Source: Litomosoides sigmodontis (Eukaryota; Nematoda; Chromadorea; Rhabditida; Onchocercidae). From it: 64,000 nt of DNA. The stretch lies in assembly GCA_963070105.1 (NCBI GenBank), contig OY718803.1, positions 3,268,507 through 3,332,506 of the forward strand, written 5' to 3'. A program made the translations under genes and the position numbers. This document shows positions 39,252 to 53,415 of the stretch, one piece after another (within the stretch, counting starts at the first letter, position 1; each line of letters begins with the position of its first letter). Below the pieces are notes generated by a model. That model worked only from the letters and a program-made list of their open reading frames with translations, had not been told where the DNA came from and did not search any database.

Positions 39252-40113
39252 TGTCGAAATCCCCAAAATATCCTTGTAAAAAAAAAACTAAATTTCAATC
39301 GTAACACTCCTACAACCGTAAGCCGTTCCCACAATTGTATTTGGAATAAACACTTCCGTTCCATTGAGCCGTGAGCCGCCAGACGTGAACCGTGAACCGT
39401 GAATAATGATTGCAAATATATCAGTAATGATTGTATTACTGATAAACATTTGCTAGAATATTCCTTCCACTCATTTCGTCCAATTCTAATCCTCACAATA
39501 TGCAAATTCTTAGCTAAATTCTTCAAACAGGTCAACCTATCTATTCGCAGGTAACCTCTTACAGTTAAACAATACTGAAGGTAATTGTACTACACAGAAA
39601 GATTAATTGAGAGTGTGTAATAATTATCCAATTTGACTTGATTAGCAGTAAAGTGAAGATTCTTAAATTATACAATATTACATCGAACTCGGACGCGTTC
39701 AACGATGAGGGTGGCCTGATTTGAGGGAAGATAATTCTGCGAATCCACCTTTATTGCTGCTATAAGAGGGGAGAAGAGGGGGGGAGAGGCGAGTAGGTTA
39801 TAAGCATAAGTGGCATAATGGATTGAAGCTAAGCTTAGTGAAAAAAATGAATTTACCTGTGAATGGATAGAGCGACCTATTTAAGGAATAGAGCGAGCAG
39901 AATTTACATATTGCGAGAATTGGAATTGGATGAAATGGGAGGGAGGAATATTTCTTTCCAATAATACATTACGGTTTACGGTTCACGGTTCAGTGGAACG
40001 GAAGTGTTTATTCCAAGCACAATTGTGGGAACGGATTACGGTTGCACGAACACTGACTCTTACGATTGAAATTTAACTTTTTTACATGGATATTTCGTAA
40101 ATCCGACACCAGT
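39252..40113. mobile_element. Foldback-like element with about 145-bp inverted ends
   Basis: The segment 39252-39403 recurs as its reverse complement at 39969-40113. Shared blocks in order are AAATATCC, TAAATTTCAATCGTAA, CAACCGTAA, CCGTTCCCACAATTGT, TTGGAATAAACACTTCCG and repeated CCGTGAACCGT. The copies point inward and enclose about 565 bp without an evident coding region. The layout fits a non-autonomous foldback or MITE-type DNA element. No target-site duplication was found, so two independent insertions in opposite orientation remain possible. Confidence 0.6.
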
Positions 40114-40851
40114 TGTTTGTTTGTATGTGAATGATAATGATAGCCATTTCGAATTTTAGCAAATTATTAAAATGGATGGAAAAAAACTTGTAAAATATTT
40201 GATTGCTTATTACAGTGAATCATACAACGCATGTCAATTAAAGGCGAAAGATAACAAAATTAACAAGTGCAAATATCAGTGTTGACTTTCCATCTCTGTC
40301 ACACTTTCCTTTCTTACTCCTTCTCTCTCTCTCTCTCTCTCTCTTATAGTAACTATAAAAGAATCGGCAGGCAATTATACAAGCCGATTAAGTGAGCTTT
40401 CCAAATGCTAAATTTAACCATTCACAATTATTCCTATTCAGTGGTTTGAGGTGAACTAATTAATTTAGCTAATCGGTCAACTCATTAAAATTAAAACTAT
40501 TTTATGAGATTAATATTTCACAGATAGCACATGCCCTTCTTACATATAAGTAGAAAGTTGAAGGTAATCGCAACACTGTCACCTAATTCTTGTAAGCTAA
40601 TTATCAGAAATATTTCATTCGTTGAAAAAAATGAAAAAATTCACGGAAACTTTTACGGTACACACGAAGCTATAATAAAGTGATGAATAATGCAATTGAT
40701 TAAAACATTGAGAGGGAGTGAGAGAGAGAGAGAGGGTGGGGGAGAGAGGAATGGAGAGGAGAAAACAAAAATAACAAAAAACAAAAGTTATTATCCATTT
40801 TAATAATTTGTTAAAATTTGAAATCGCTATCATTATCGTACACATACAAAC

Positions 40852-40959
40852 AACTGGTGTCGAAATTACAAAATATCCATGTAAAAAAAATTAAATTTCA
40901 ATCGTAACAGTCAGTGTTCCTGCAACCGTAATCCGTTCTCACAACTGTACTTGGAATAT
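40852..40959 (+). repeat. Third, solitary copy of the foldback terminal repeat
   Basis: About 108 bp in the orientation of the 39252 copy. It starts ACTGGTGTCGAAATTAC, includes AAATTTCAATCGTAACAGTC and ends after TTGGAATATT. It lacks the AAACACTTCCG and CCGTGAACCGT part, so it is a partial copy. Confidence 0.85.
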
Positions 40960-43900
40960 TTCAGGATAAATGATATGATACGATCATCCGTTTCCTTCCA
41001 CTCAATGTAATTAGCTAGCAAAGCGAAAGGCCTAAATAGGCTTTCACAAAGACGTTGATGAGGCGGATGCTTTTGAGTTCATCAAATTACAAACTGTCAA
41101 GAAATGCTATTGATCAGTCATAAGTTTTGCTCGCTCCTAACATTTTCTGAAAAGTTTCCAATATGACGATTTCTGCGTGAATTTACTGAGTTAGTTAATC
41201 AAGATGAATTGAATTTAGTTCTAAATTTAAATTAATTAAAGAATATATATGAATACTGTAACATCTGCTGCTCTAGAAAAGCTGTTATTTGTTTACTTCA
41301 GAAAGTGGTAAAACAGATGTTTACTTTTTTTTTTAAATAAAATTTAAGATAAATGAATTTTGAAAGAGTGAAATGTAAGGAAGAAAAACAACACATTGCT
41401 CTTTCACCTCCCAAACGATTATTCTCTCATTCATTCGTACATTTTTTTTTGAAATTTTACAAATTAGAATACAATCAATGAATTGAGAAACTTATAAAAT
41501 AAAATTAGAAGTTTAAAATTTTTGCTCGAAAAAAAATGAAGCAAATGAAGTTTGCTGAAATTTCAGTTACAATAATTTAGCCAACAAAGGTAATATACAC
41601 ATATATTAAATGGTATATTAGCATAAATTTAATTACGCACTAACAGTTAATTAGCAATGAATCCAATTGCTCAGGAATTGCTGCAAAATTGAATTTTCTA
41701 AAAATTCATTAATGCGTGAAACACGCATAATTAAATTAACATATGCGCGCAGTGAAATACAAGTAATTGCTTGGACATTTTTTTTTCTCTTCTCAATTTG
41801 ACAGAGAATAAAATGAGTGTGATTGAAATGCAATCATTGAAATTATAACTTTCCATGAGATATTTATTTAAATATCAAAAAAGAAATAGAATGATTGAAG
41901 CGGATGAAATAGCTGAAATGATTATTAACGTTTTCCGATGTCAAATTCAACTCGTACGTGTCTTCATCACGCTACCGAACAATTTGCACTGTCAAATAAG
42001 CCACAGAGTATTTTTTCTTTGTTAGTAAAAAATTACTACCATTGTTAATTTTTAGCTTTCTAAACGTTTCTTGTATGATGAAAACAAATTGATAATGAAT
42101 ATTGGTAATTAAATATACATATAATCAAATTTTTTGATCATTTATAAATTTGGATCGATAAGTGGAAGAGCAAGGAGAAAACAAAAACAAAAAAGACAAA
42201 CGACATGTTGCTCCTCAATTAATGTTTGATCATATTTTTTTTTCGGCATTCCTTTGTTCAATTGAAATTTATTTGAAAATAACTAAAAAGTAAAAAAGTT
42301 ACGTGAGTCGTAAATTTTGCTACAAATTTTTATGTCTGTTTAGTGGGAGCATTGTTTTTTGCTTTTTGTTTTCACTTGTCAATGAGTGAATGAGTGCGTT
42401 AGGTTTACTTGATTGATTAGAAGTTGATATGATATCAATCGATCGTGAACTGATCACATCTCATCTGTTGCGTGAACTCTCTGATACGTAGCATTTCTCT
42501 CCCTCAATTCTGAAAATTATTTGTTTGTTCAATTAAATTCCCTTTGATATTAGCCTTCATATTGCAACAACTGTCGGTTGTTTTGTGAAATTTAAATAAA
42601 AAACAAAAAAGTGAGATTGCAAGTGAGCGAAGCAAACAATGATAGTGAAAAAAATAAGAAAAAAAATAATTTATCTGACTAAGTGAAGGAGGAAAATAAA
42701 CCGATTTCATATATCTCTCGCTTGCTAGACGAATGTGAATGTGAAATTGCAATTTCACAGAAATTTTTGAATGAGTTTAGAAGGGATTGTATAAAATGGA
42801 GAAGTTATTGAATGAATTCAAATGGAATATTCCATTAAGAGAGCTCTTCGAGCAAAAGATTCACTTAAAGCTAAAAAAAAATTTCATTATTTGAAATAAA
42901 AAGAAAAGGAAACGTGCATTTTAGAAATTTTGCCGTTTACAATCACACATAATACTACTACTATAAAGCGTCTAGCAAAGGAGGGAGAGAGAGAGAGAGG
43001 CGGAGAGGGAGGGAGAGGGATAGAAGGGGAAGGAAGGAAAGGGAGTGAAATGAAATTTGTGAGCGATGAAGCAGAGTGTTAAGGATATTGTTTAGCTTGT
43101 TGTAAAAAGATTTCAATGATTTATCATCTACAATTAAATTAAATTTCAAATTTAACTACGATTGCGATGTTAGCTAATCGATGCCTCTCCCCTATGTTAT
43201 TGCAAAAATTTCTTTAACATTACCAATGTTATTGCTAATTAATCTCTACCGATAGCATAAATTATTTTCAATTAACATCGTTGAATTGTTAATTAACAAA
43301 ATATGATCCAATCGAAAAAGGTTACGGAAAGGTCATTTCAGCTAATTGCATTCTACCACTGCAAGCATTCTGTTCATCAACAGCACGATAGAATTTAAAT
43401 TTTTTAATGGTAACATAAAGGACTTGAAACAAAAATGTTTTTGAAATTTCAACATGCATATTAAAATTTAACTTTAAATTCAGCAAACCAATTAGCTTTC
43501 TCTATTACTAAATTATTTTTTCAGCCATTTGTTAATTGAGTTCAGAGCTAAGATATTTCATGCGCTGATAATGAAACACATTAACCTGCTTGCTTTTTCC
43601 TTTCTATAGCCAACCTGTGAAGTAATTAAGAAGGTAAGACCCAACTGATTACGTTGCCCGCAAAATTTAAAACTTAATTGAACAGTTAATTGAGTAATCT
43701 CTACTTTAACATTTGAAATGAAATTTGTTCAGATATCATTAACAAGTTTGCTATATTCATAAGTAATAGCATTCGTAAACTTCCCTATGCGTTATCGAAA
43801 GAGTTGGAGAAATTGAAATTTTAAAGTTTAAAATTCAAGTTTTTATTTCACCTAATATGGGAATAATAAAAACTATCAGCTAACAAGATTACAGTAACTC

Positions 43901-45616
43901 TACTGTACTTGGACAAAACAATACAACCATATGGTTTTTGCATTGTAATTAGTTTGCTCTACTGCACCTGTCGTTTGTGTGTGTGTGTGTGTGTGTGTGT
44001 CTGTGTCTGTGTGTGCGTGTTTTAAGCATCGCTGATTGATTTAATTGATTTAATTACTAATTTGAAATATTGCTCCCTTCTAAATTCGTCCTCTTCCATC
44101 ATTTTCCTCCACCGCCGATTCTTTTCTCTTAAACGTTCCACGGAAAGTTCTTTGGATTTTTTTTTCTTCTCCCTGAAGAAGAACGAAAACATTGAAAGTT
44201 TGACAGCTACATTGATGATAGATTAAATGAAAATGAAGAAAGTGAAATTTGAAAAGTGCGAGAAGATAAAAAGTATTGTTCACTGGTGGAACCAGTCAGA
44301 CAATTGAAATGATAGTATAAATATCATTTTCGGTAAAACGACAGATAATATTACGATATGTTGGAAAGTTCATTTCATTCAAAACTGCAAATGAGTGGAA
44401 AGATAAATTTTGATTTTTTATTTGTTTTGAACATATTGAATAGATTGCTAATTTTTTTTGCTAGAAGAGTTTTGCTTTGACCTTTTCACTTTCTTAAATT
44501 CTTTCTTTTTCATTTTCTTATTTTTAGTTGTGAAAAATTAATAAGTAATTTGTTGGTAATTTTGGGTAAACTCTCAAAATTCGTTGTTGAAATTTTTTTG
44601 AAAGCTTAGAAATCTAACAGTAAACTTCTACGCGAAGGAAAAGTCATATATCGCTAGGCATTTTTTTTGGTATTTTTTTTCTTGTCAAAATTATCATTTT
44701 TTGTAAAGGAAACAATCACTGTTTACTGTTTTGCTTCTAAACTTCTTCAGGAAGCCAAGGTGATCGGATGAATTTGAGTTTAAATTTGACACTTGTCATT
44801 TCATCATGCCTGTTGAACATAGTTTAGCATACATTTGCGGGGAATTCTGGAATTCTTTCACTTTGCTTACATGTGAAATGTGGAATTTTGTGAGTTCTTT
44901 GAAGCTGCATTTTAATGTCTTAATCATTTCGTTTAATGAATCGCTTAATTAAGTGCAATTTGATCTTTTCCTGCGCGATAATTAAGAAATTAATCAAATT
45001 AGCGAAAAAAAATGTGTAGAAGGAAAAAAAGTTTCACTTTCAGAAAATTGAATCAGAGAGAGAGAGAGATTCAACGTTGGTCAAACCGCGTCTGTCACGG
45101 TAGCACAGATAATTTGATTTTTATTTTATCTTAGCTCAATTTGCAAGTGCTTGGTGGGTTCGCCGTTAGAGATCGTCGTTTACATGTTGTAATCGTTACA
45201 GTGATTGAGAGTACACAGAGAGGGAGTATGGCAAGAGAGGGGGGCATCATAGATGCGCAGAAAATACCAAGTAGTACTCAGCACTTGCAGCATTGGTGAC
45301 TGAGGAAGTATTTGGTGCTAACGACGGATTCCGTTAAGGTTATTGCTTAATTAATTAAAATTTGATAAGCTCGTGTTACTAGCAATAGAAGTATTGAGAT
45401 GATTTCACTGCTGCTATTAAGCTGTCGAAGTTATATTTTTAGTAGTAATACACTATGATCGGACTATCTTTGTTACAACGAAATGATAAATATTTTCAAG
45501 GGTATGTGTGAAATGCAAGTTTTTTTTAATATTTTTCCATGGCGAGCATTCATTTACGTATGTCGCATAAAATCAGTGATTAACAGTTTTATGGTACATC
45601 TTCAGTAGTTTTCAGG

Positions 45617-48600
45617 ATGAATACAGCGGATGCGCAGGATATTCTTGGTTTAAGTAATGCAGCGAAAGATGAAAGTGTAATTCCAGCCGGTGGCTTGACA
45701 GATGTTGATCGAAAGGTTGTGTTTTGTTACATGGATTATTTGTTAAATATATGAATTCTACAATGTGGTACATTCAGCTCAATATACTGTATTTTCCCTA
45801 AATTTTCAAGCCAACATGATAAATAAGTCATCGCTAACTTTTGAAATTTCAATGTCATTGGAGAAATCTAAATTAATTCATGATTATGGTTAAGCATAAG
45901 AAATCACATCGTAGCGATGCATATTTTAAACGACCGGAAGGTATGCATCGTGAGCTGTATAATTTATTGGACCGAGAACGGAATTTTGCTGCTCTTATGC
46001 CAACATCTACTAAAAACACCGGATACTGTCATCAAAAAGCTAGGGTAAGGATTTTCAAAAATAAAGAAAATAAAATAGAGAAAAATTCGGTTTAGTTGTT
46101 GCCGAATAATTCATTAATCACAATACTTGTTTTAATTAATCTTTAGTGTGATACTTTTGCTCTTTTTTTCATTGGAAATTTCCGATAATTGCTAGGAATA
46201 TCGATTAACTTAAATTTCAAGATTGGTATGAGACGTGTTCGACCGTGGGAATGGACTCCATTTGAGAATGCTGCGCGTACGGATGGCTTGAAATTAAACC
46301 ATTGGAAACGTACAGATAAAGTGGATGATGTTTATCCATTTGTCAGATTCAATAAGGTTTATTCATTTGTCTGAAATTTATTCTTAAATTTTACATTTTA
46401 GTCTTTCAGTCTGTTACAGAACCTTTTTTTGAGATTGTGCGGGTATCATTTTATTTTGTAATAGAGGACAAACAAGCTTATGGAATTGCCTGCGTTTTAC
46501 CGGAAATAATTGGTTTGCTTGGAATATAGTTTCTTATGTAGGCTGGAATATGGTTAATTTATTGACTAGTCAGTTCATTGTGAACTTTATTCACTTGTAA
46601 TTTAGTGAAGAAATGCCTTTATTTTATCTTAGTTTACTCTTCAGCGTAATTTTTACTAGTTCAGTTTTTTTCTCTATTTTGTCTGGAATGTTTTTATCAA
46701 AATTTCTAGTCCAGTATTGCTGCAGCGCTTAACTTCTACTCAGTTTAATATTTTAAATTATAAATGAATTTTTTCCTTAATCTATTTTATATTAATCGGT
46801 TTTGTGGAAAATGGGTACTGAATGAAATTTATAGTGAAACCATATTTTCACTTTACTGTAAAAGTTTAGGTTATCAATGTTCCAACATTTACGGATGCGG
46901 AATACGACAAATGTTTAAATTCCGCAAAATGGAGCAAGAAGGATACCGGTCATTTATTCGATCTTTGTCGACGTTTTGATTTAAGGTATGAGAGCTAAAT
47001 TGATTGCCAACAGTTTTTAAAAAGAAAAAGGTTAGGACCAAATTCAATAAAATTTTAGTCGGCGGCGCTGTTGAAATGAAGCTTTATAACTTTTGCAGGT
47101 GGGTAATCATTGTGGACAGGTGGGAAGGCTCAACTCGTCGTACCATGGAAGAGATGAAAGAACGGTTTTATAACGCTATAAATGAATTGCATGCATTGAG
47201 AAATGAAGATGCTGATGCTTTATATTACGATGCAGAACATGAAAAGAGACGGAAAGAACAACTGATAAAGCAGTGGAATCGTACAGAACAGCAGGTGCTC
47301 TCTTTCTTCATTTGTTTTAGAAATACAATTTATTTGCATTTTGAGGTGCTAACTTTAAGACTTAATAAAGTAGAGAATTTACATGTTTTTGCTTCAATAT
47401 TTGAACTAATGAAATATTGTTATTGGCACATTTTTGAAAGTATTTTTAGATTGAAGAGGAGGAAATGTTGATTGCTGAGTTAAAGAAAATTGAGGTACGT
47501 AAAAGGGAACGTGAAAGGAAAGCGCAAGACCTCCAGAAATTAATTACTGCTGGTGAAAGAATGCCTTCATCACCATCAACTGCGTAAGTATTAAACTGTA
47601 GGATTCTATGGATTCCAATTCATTTCTTGCTAACGAATCTTAAGTTTTTGCCGGTCTCCTTCATTTCTTTGCTTACATCTTTTCTCTAAAATCTTACAAT
47701 GCTTAATTCCATCCTATCACCATAATTGTTATTCTGATCATGATTCTGCGCCAGTATTATGGTGATAGAAGCATGAAAGTTTTAGCTCATTACATTTAAT
47801 TTTATGTAATTACTGAGAACATATAATCACGTAATTACTATGAAAAAGGATTGTTTGTAAATAGTAATGAATATCACAAATTAGTAAATAGGAGAATGGA
47901 AGTATATCTAACTTATTGTGTTCGAAGAAAAATGACTCAAGAAAAAGCCACTTGGTACAACTTACAATTTTTTTAGTTGTATGAAATAATTTATTTTTAT
48001 AGCACTGTAACTGTTCTTCCGAGCTCTAGTATGAAAAAGTCCCACAAGTCTCGACTCCTGAAGAGTTCATCTATATCAGGTCCTTCTGTTAGTGCATCCT
48101 ATATACAGGTAACAATTTTTTGTGCTTTTTTTTATAATTATAGAAAAAATGCTTTCATAATCTTAAAAGTTGTAATTGCTATATCAATTTATTGGAATAA
48201 ACCTAACGAACTGATGTTTCAGGATCATTCAAATTTACGATTTCCTGAATTTCGAAGTGCTGGTGCACATTTAAGAAGTCAAGAGATGAAATTACCAACT
48301 AATATAGGGCAGAAAAAGTTGAAAAATATTGAAACTGTTATTGAGAAGCTGAAACTTGGTAATTTTCTCTCCATATTTATTATTTACTAGTTTAAGCGAT
48401 TCTACCAAGTTAAGCCTGATTTTTTCTGCATCTGTGTCGTCCTTTTCGAGGGGGATTTTAATCATTGAGTTGCTTCAGAATCTTATGTAAAGCTTTGTTT
48501 TTAAAGATTTGGTACCATTTGGAGTCGCAGATATCGTGAAAGGTTATAACGAATTTAGAGCTCGCATTGTACTTCTGCAAGAACTGAAGCATTCGCTGCA

Positions 48601-49334
48601 CTCAGCTGAATTTGAATTAGAGTCACTGAGATCTCGTTATAATGCTTTGACTGGGAAAGTCAGTTTACTTTTTTCGTTTCCAACTTCTCCTTCCGTTAAG
48701 AGTACAACTTTTCTAAACTGAGACAGTGGGATTTAGTGAAGAAACTTTTATTTAAAAGGTGGTTTAAAAATAAGTCGAAAAATTCTTTTCATTTATTTCA
48801 AGAAATTCACAAGAGAGCTTTGATTCTTTCAGGAATTCAGTGAAAGTTTTTAATGAAACTTTCTTTTTGTGAAGCTAGAATTTATTTACTACTTTATAGA
48901 CTTTCAATATTGAGCCTAGAATGAGAGTACGGACAGCAAGTGAATCAAGCATTATGGATGCTCTTCAATTAGGCACGGATGGGGCACCGATGACGAATCG
49001 AACGATCACTGATATGATTGAACTAACTACTTCATTACCGCAGACGGTATCATTGTATTGGTTCATTATTTATATAAATAGCTGGTTTCACTACGAAATT
49101 CTTTTCGAGCAACATTATATGCTTTTCCAGTAATGTGACAATTTGAAAAATTACCGGTGGGAACTAATGATTTTTGAAAATTTCTGTATAAAAGAAATAT
49201 AAAGCTTTATTTTGTGCGTCATTTTTATTGCTTTAAAATCAGCAGTTCTTCTTTTACAGATGAGGAAACGCAAAGCGCCATCTTCATCAACTTCTCCGTC
49301 GCCGGTAGATAATCGAAGGCTTCGGAAATCCTGA
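45617..49334 (+). CDS. ekl-4: DNA methyltransferase 1-associated protein 1 (DMAP1) ortholog
   Basis: DMAP1 is a nuclear subunit of the NuA4/TIP60 acetyltransferase and SWR1/SRCAP histone-exchange complexes. Exons: 45617-45715, 45895-46044, 46222-46356, 46870-46985, 47099-47294, 47450-47583, 48003-48108, 48223-48358, 48507-48658, 48900-49046, 49260-49334. They total exactly 482 codons (481 aa); human DMAP1 is 467. It opens MNTADAQDILGLSNAA, like the human ADVRDILEL start. Further matches are FKRPEGMHRELYNLL, RRVRPWEWTPF, a SANT-type domain (about 138-200; FTDAEYDKCL, LFDLCRRFDLRWVIIVDRW, MEEMKERFY), EHEKRRKEQL, AQDLQKLITAG, FPEFRSAGAHLRSQEMKLP and a basic tail MRKRKAPSSS. TTTTCAG ends two bases before the ATG, so spliced-leader addition with a one-base 5' UTR is likely. 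The exon 2 acceptor (GGTTAAG) is unusual but is the only one keeping the frame. Confidence 0.96.
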
Positions 49335-52300
49335 AATGTTTAGTTTATTTCGGGGATTGAGAAATCTGTATATTTCATTTGAAATTACCTAAAATTTTTG
49401 AGAATAAAGCATTCGATTACAAAATCTATAACTTGGAGAACTGCACAAGTTCTCGTGCATTTTATTTCTTTGGATTAATTTGTTTGGTTGAGGTCATCAT
49501 AAAAACGGGAAAAAAGCTGAGGTTTTGTGATAGAAAAGGGGCTGACACGTGTCAAGAAACCTCGGATTAATTCTTTTGATTTCTATTTTGCTGATGTATA
49601 TGAAATTACAACTTTTTAATGTGTGATTCATATGCGCTCACGAAACTCAGTATTATAAATGATTAGGGGAAGTATTGTTATATTAAATAATAGCAGAGAA
49701 AACAGTTATTCGGATGAATTTTTGATGTGCAATTTGCTGAATTTTTTTTTGATGTTTGGGAAAGTTATCAACTTGGATTATGGATGATATTAGAAATCTT
49801 GAGGTACATATTGTCACAAAATTTGACCTAACGATCTCGAAGTTTGTATCTTCGGCCACTAAGAAAAAACCGACATTTGGATGTAGTAAAATTAAGAAAA
49901 ATTACAAGAATCATTGTAATGAGAGAGGAGCTAGGACGAATTGCGAGATTTCATCCGTGAAGTTCTATTAATCTGCGGTAAGGAAGATACGTAATGTTTT
50001 TTGAGGTTGATGTTTCACTTGGAGCAATGAAAACTGATCAATGCTTTAAATAAGGTAACCGGTCTGTGGAAATGAAAAGACTCTCATGTCATTTATTCAA
50101 ATCATCTAATGATTGAAAATTGCACACTGGCCAATCTATTTTTAACTATTTTGTTTTGCAAGAGGACATTTAAATTTTATGTCGGACTTTTGCACTCGGA
50201 TGTGCAAAAACATATTTATCTTGCTATTTGCAGATGCTAGAAGAAAAAGCCGCTCTATGCCACTCTTTCATTTCTCATTCTTTCAATTTCATAATAATTG
50301 TGACAACTGTTTCCACACACTATTCACATCAGTGTTAAAATTCATTCTCTTCATCCTTTTTCGCTGACCCCTCGTTCTCAGTTACTCTAGCATAACTTTT
50401 ACATTACATCAAAGTTTCCGCTTTATTTTAATACTATCATTTAAATATTTCCTTAATTCTGTGTATTAACTTTGATTGTAAATTTCGGAAAGAAAATATC
50501 GCAAAATAAATCGTAGAAACTCACTCCTTCGATGTTGCATCGAAATAATAAAAATATTCAAATAATTTCAACATTGTAACTGACGTTAGTGAATTTTGAT
50601 CATCACAATTTGCTAGTTATCACAGTGATGAATGATTGAAAGTGCTGAAATGCGCACTAGCCGTCGCAGTCTTTCAATGGATTGCTCTGTTTGCTGATAA
50701 AAAGAATGAGTGAATGCATGACTGATAATGATTTATGGAAAGCACACTGATAACTGTGCCACTAATAGCAATTCAAAATTTCATCAATCGATTTGTTTGT
50801 CCTTCCTTCTTCACTTAACACACCGAATGTTACTCCAATTATCGTCCTCCTCGTTTCACCACTTCATTCAATTCAAAATACGCGCATCACATTTCATCAC
50901 TCATCGCCGTCACTGAATTACTTAACTTCCAATGAAACAGTCAACAAATGATCGCTTCACAAATCCCTTCTTCCATTTCTTTTCTGCATGTTTTATGAAG
51001 TGACAAGCAATCATCCATTTCTTTTCTTCCAAAAAGAAAAGAGAAAAAGAAATGCTCATTTCCAAATTCTCCTCTACTTTTCTCGATAAATTGTCAAGCA
51101 TTGAGTGCGCTGGACACGAAAGGATGGAAATTTTAAAAGTTAACTCTCTCATTTAATTGTTTGAAACTGGTTCATGGAAGGAACCGGTTCTGAACATGTT
51201 ACGATTGCGTAAAGGGTAAAGTTGAAGTTATGGGAATAATATAACTTCATCATTACTCCACTCTTACACACTCTCATCAATTCTATTTTCTCATCATTTC
51301 CTTTCAGTTAACATCATCCGCTGCACTCCTCCCTCTTTTAATTTCACTTTTTCAACATTTTCCAATAATTCAATGATAAATTTTTGCATATATTTATTTA
51401 ATTAATTTTACACAAATAAATTTTAATTAATTTTTGCAAATACCACTACCTTCTTTTAATGGATTACGCTCATCCTTTCATTTAATTCCATTCATAAAAT
51501 GTTAGTGGCATCAGGAGGTTTAATCTTAATGCTCTTCTCTCTACACAAGCAATGTAAGTTGAGAGTTACCACCGTTTCATTTCTTGCTTTTCATCATAAT
51601 TTCCCCTTATAGCACTTCATGCATTAATTACCTTTGATAAATTAATTTAATTTTTCAAGCATAAAATTAAATTAATTTAAAATTTCATGCATAAAATTAT
51701 TGCCATTTCATTTTTCTTTTAAATTTTATTCCAACAATTAATTGTAAGTAATCAAATAGCAATGTGCTGCAGCACTGTAATACACACCCATTTCGTATGA
51801 AACATAGCTGTGGGACGTGGTTGTTTTCGGAATTGTAATCGTAATTGTCGTGCCGATACGTCATACGTCATACGCGATACGTGGAATTTCCTTGACATGC
51901 TAACAATGATTAAAAATGATTGCAATCATACGAATTGACAAGCTGTGATAAGAATTATCACTGCACTAATTGCTATCGTAAATTGTTATCGCACGCTTAG
52001 TGATAATTCCATCTATGTCTTGTAAATGTTTCTAAAATTAGCAAAAAATAAAAATAAAATTAGATATCGCAATGAATGAGCTTTTTTTCACTTCTTTTTT
52101 AAGGGATTATTTTGCTTCACATTTAATTTAAATCGAAACATACTTTATGAAAAACCGGTTTTTCATTGGAAAATTTTACACAGACAGGTAAATCACAACC
52201 AGAAAGCACATTTTGCAATAGCTAACATGAGCAAAAATAGATTGAAAAAATATTTAAAATGAATTCTACGAAATAAGCAGATAGTTTGCTTAAATGTGAA

Positions 52301-52545
52301 ATTTCACTGAGAAATTTCAATTCTTTTTCACTTCGCTGTTACAGCTAGCTTTAATCGTTTCCGCCAACATTTTATCATTTATGGATTGTGGAGGGATGAA
52401 TTCAACATTCGTGCTTCCCATCTCTCACTCATTCATCCATTTTTCAGTTTAATTCATTTCATTTAAAAAAAAAGGAAAAAAGTTAGAATGTATTAAAATG
52501 CTAAAGTATAACTGTCATTCACGTGAACACGCAAACAAACAATTT

Positions 52546-52877
52546 GGACTAACAGTGTACTCTCATTCAAGCATTTTAGGCTAACAGTGTGCTTTCATTC
52601 AAGCATTTTAGGCTAACAGTGTGCTCTCATTCAAGCATTTTAGGCTAACAGTGTGCTCTCATTCAAGCATTTTAGGCTAACAGTGTGCTTTCATTCAAGC
52701 ATTTTAGGCTAACAGTGTGCTCTCATTCAAGCATTTTAGGCTAACAGTGTGCTCTCATTCAAGCATTTTAGGCTAACAGTGTACTCTCATTCAAGCATTT
52801 TAGGCTAACAGTGTGCTCTCATTCAAGCATTTCAGGCTAACAGTGTGCTTTCATTCAAGCATTTCAGGCTAACAGTG
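52546..52877. repeat. 32-bp minisatellite
   Basis: Ten head-to-tail units of 32 bp (the first 33) plus a partial one. The unit is GGCTAACAGTGTGCTCTC followed by ATTCAAGCATTTTA. Variation is confined to a few sites: C or T in CTCTC/CTTTC, G or A in GTGC/GTAC, and TTTTA or TTTCA at the end. Such homogeneity suggests recent expansion. No spacers, so not CRISPR. Confidence 0.97.
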
Positions 52878-53253
52878 CATGCGAGTGACAGTTTTCGGTT
52901 TTCAATATTTTTAAAATATTGGCAATAGCAAAAAGTATTTTTCTATGCTTCTCTCTCTATTCTATTTCGCACATATCTTTTATCACTTGTCGTCTTATCA
53001 GCTGCATTTATACTTTATTTTGATACTTTTTTCCATATATCTGTCTCTCTGTCTATCTATCTATCTATCTATCTCTTTCATCGATAAGCGAAACTGTGCG
53101 AGAGAGAGAGGATGAGCAGGATGAGTGAGGGAGAGAGCGAGATGTCTGTCACATGTGTCGTCAACTTTTTGCTACAAAATGCTTTTTAATGCCATGTTAT
53201 TCCAGTCCTCTCCACCCACACGCACCTTATTTCACTTCATCGGTTATTGCAAT

Positions 53254-53415
53254 CTTTCACTTACGTGAAACACTCACTAACAAACACCTCCCACGCTCAT
53301 AGTCCTTCACTTACGTGAAACACTCACTAACAAACACCTCCCACGCTCATAATCCTTCACTTACGTGAAACACTCACTAGCAAACACCTCCCACGCTCGT
53401 AATCCTTCACTTACG
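53254..53415. repeat. 50-bp tandem repeat, three copies
   Basis: Three 50-bp units and a truncated fourth. Each starts with CCTTCACTTACGTGAAACAC (the first copy differs at the first bases) and ends with CACCTCCCACGCTCATAAT or a one-base variant. TTCACTTACGTGAA is a near-palindrome. The array begins only 0.4 kb after the 32-bp minisatellite. Confidence 0.95.

Larger units (their letters stand above)
32799..45616. other. Long stretch without recognised genes
   Basis: About 12.8 kb between the divergent 5' ends of the exchanger and DMAP1. It contains the repeats listed separately (33128-33431, 33838-33903, 39252-40113, 40852-40959), GA/CT tracts (39200-39234, 40323-40344, 40711-40740, 42984-43020) and a GT tract (43977-44018). 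One coding-like segment (36751-36873) is listed below. Nothing else could be supported. Confidence 0.5.

Noticed and set aside
39149..39535. 128-codon minus-strand frame
   Set aside because: It runs through a GA tract and one copy of the foldback repeat; no domain or exon structure.
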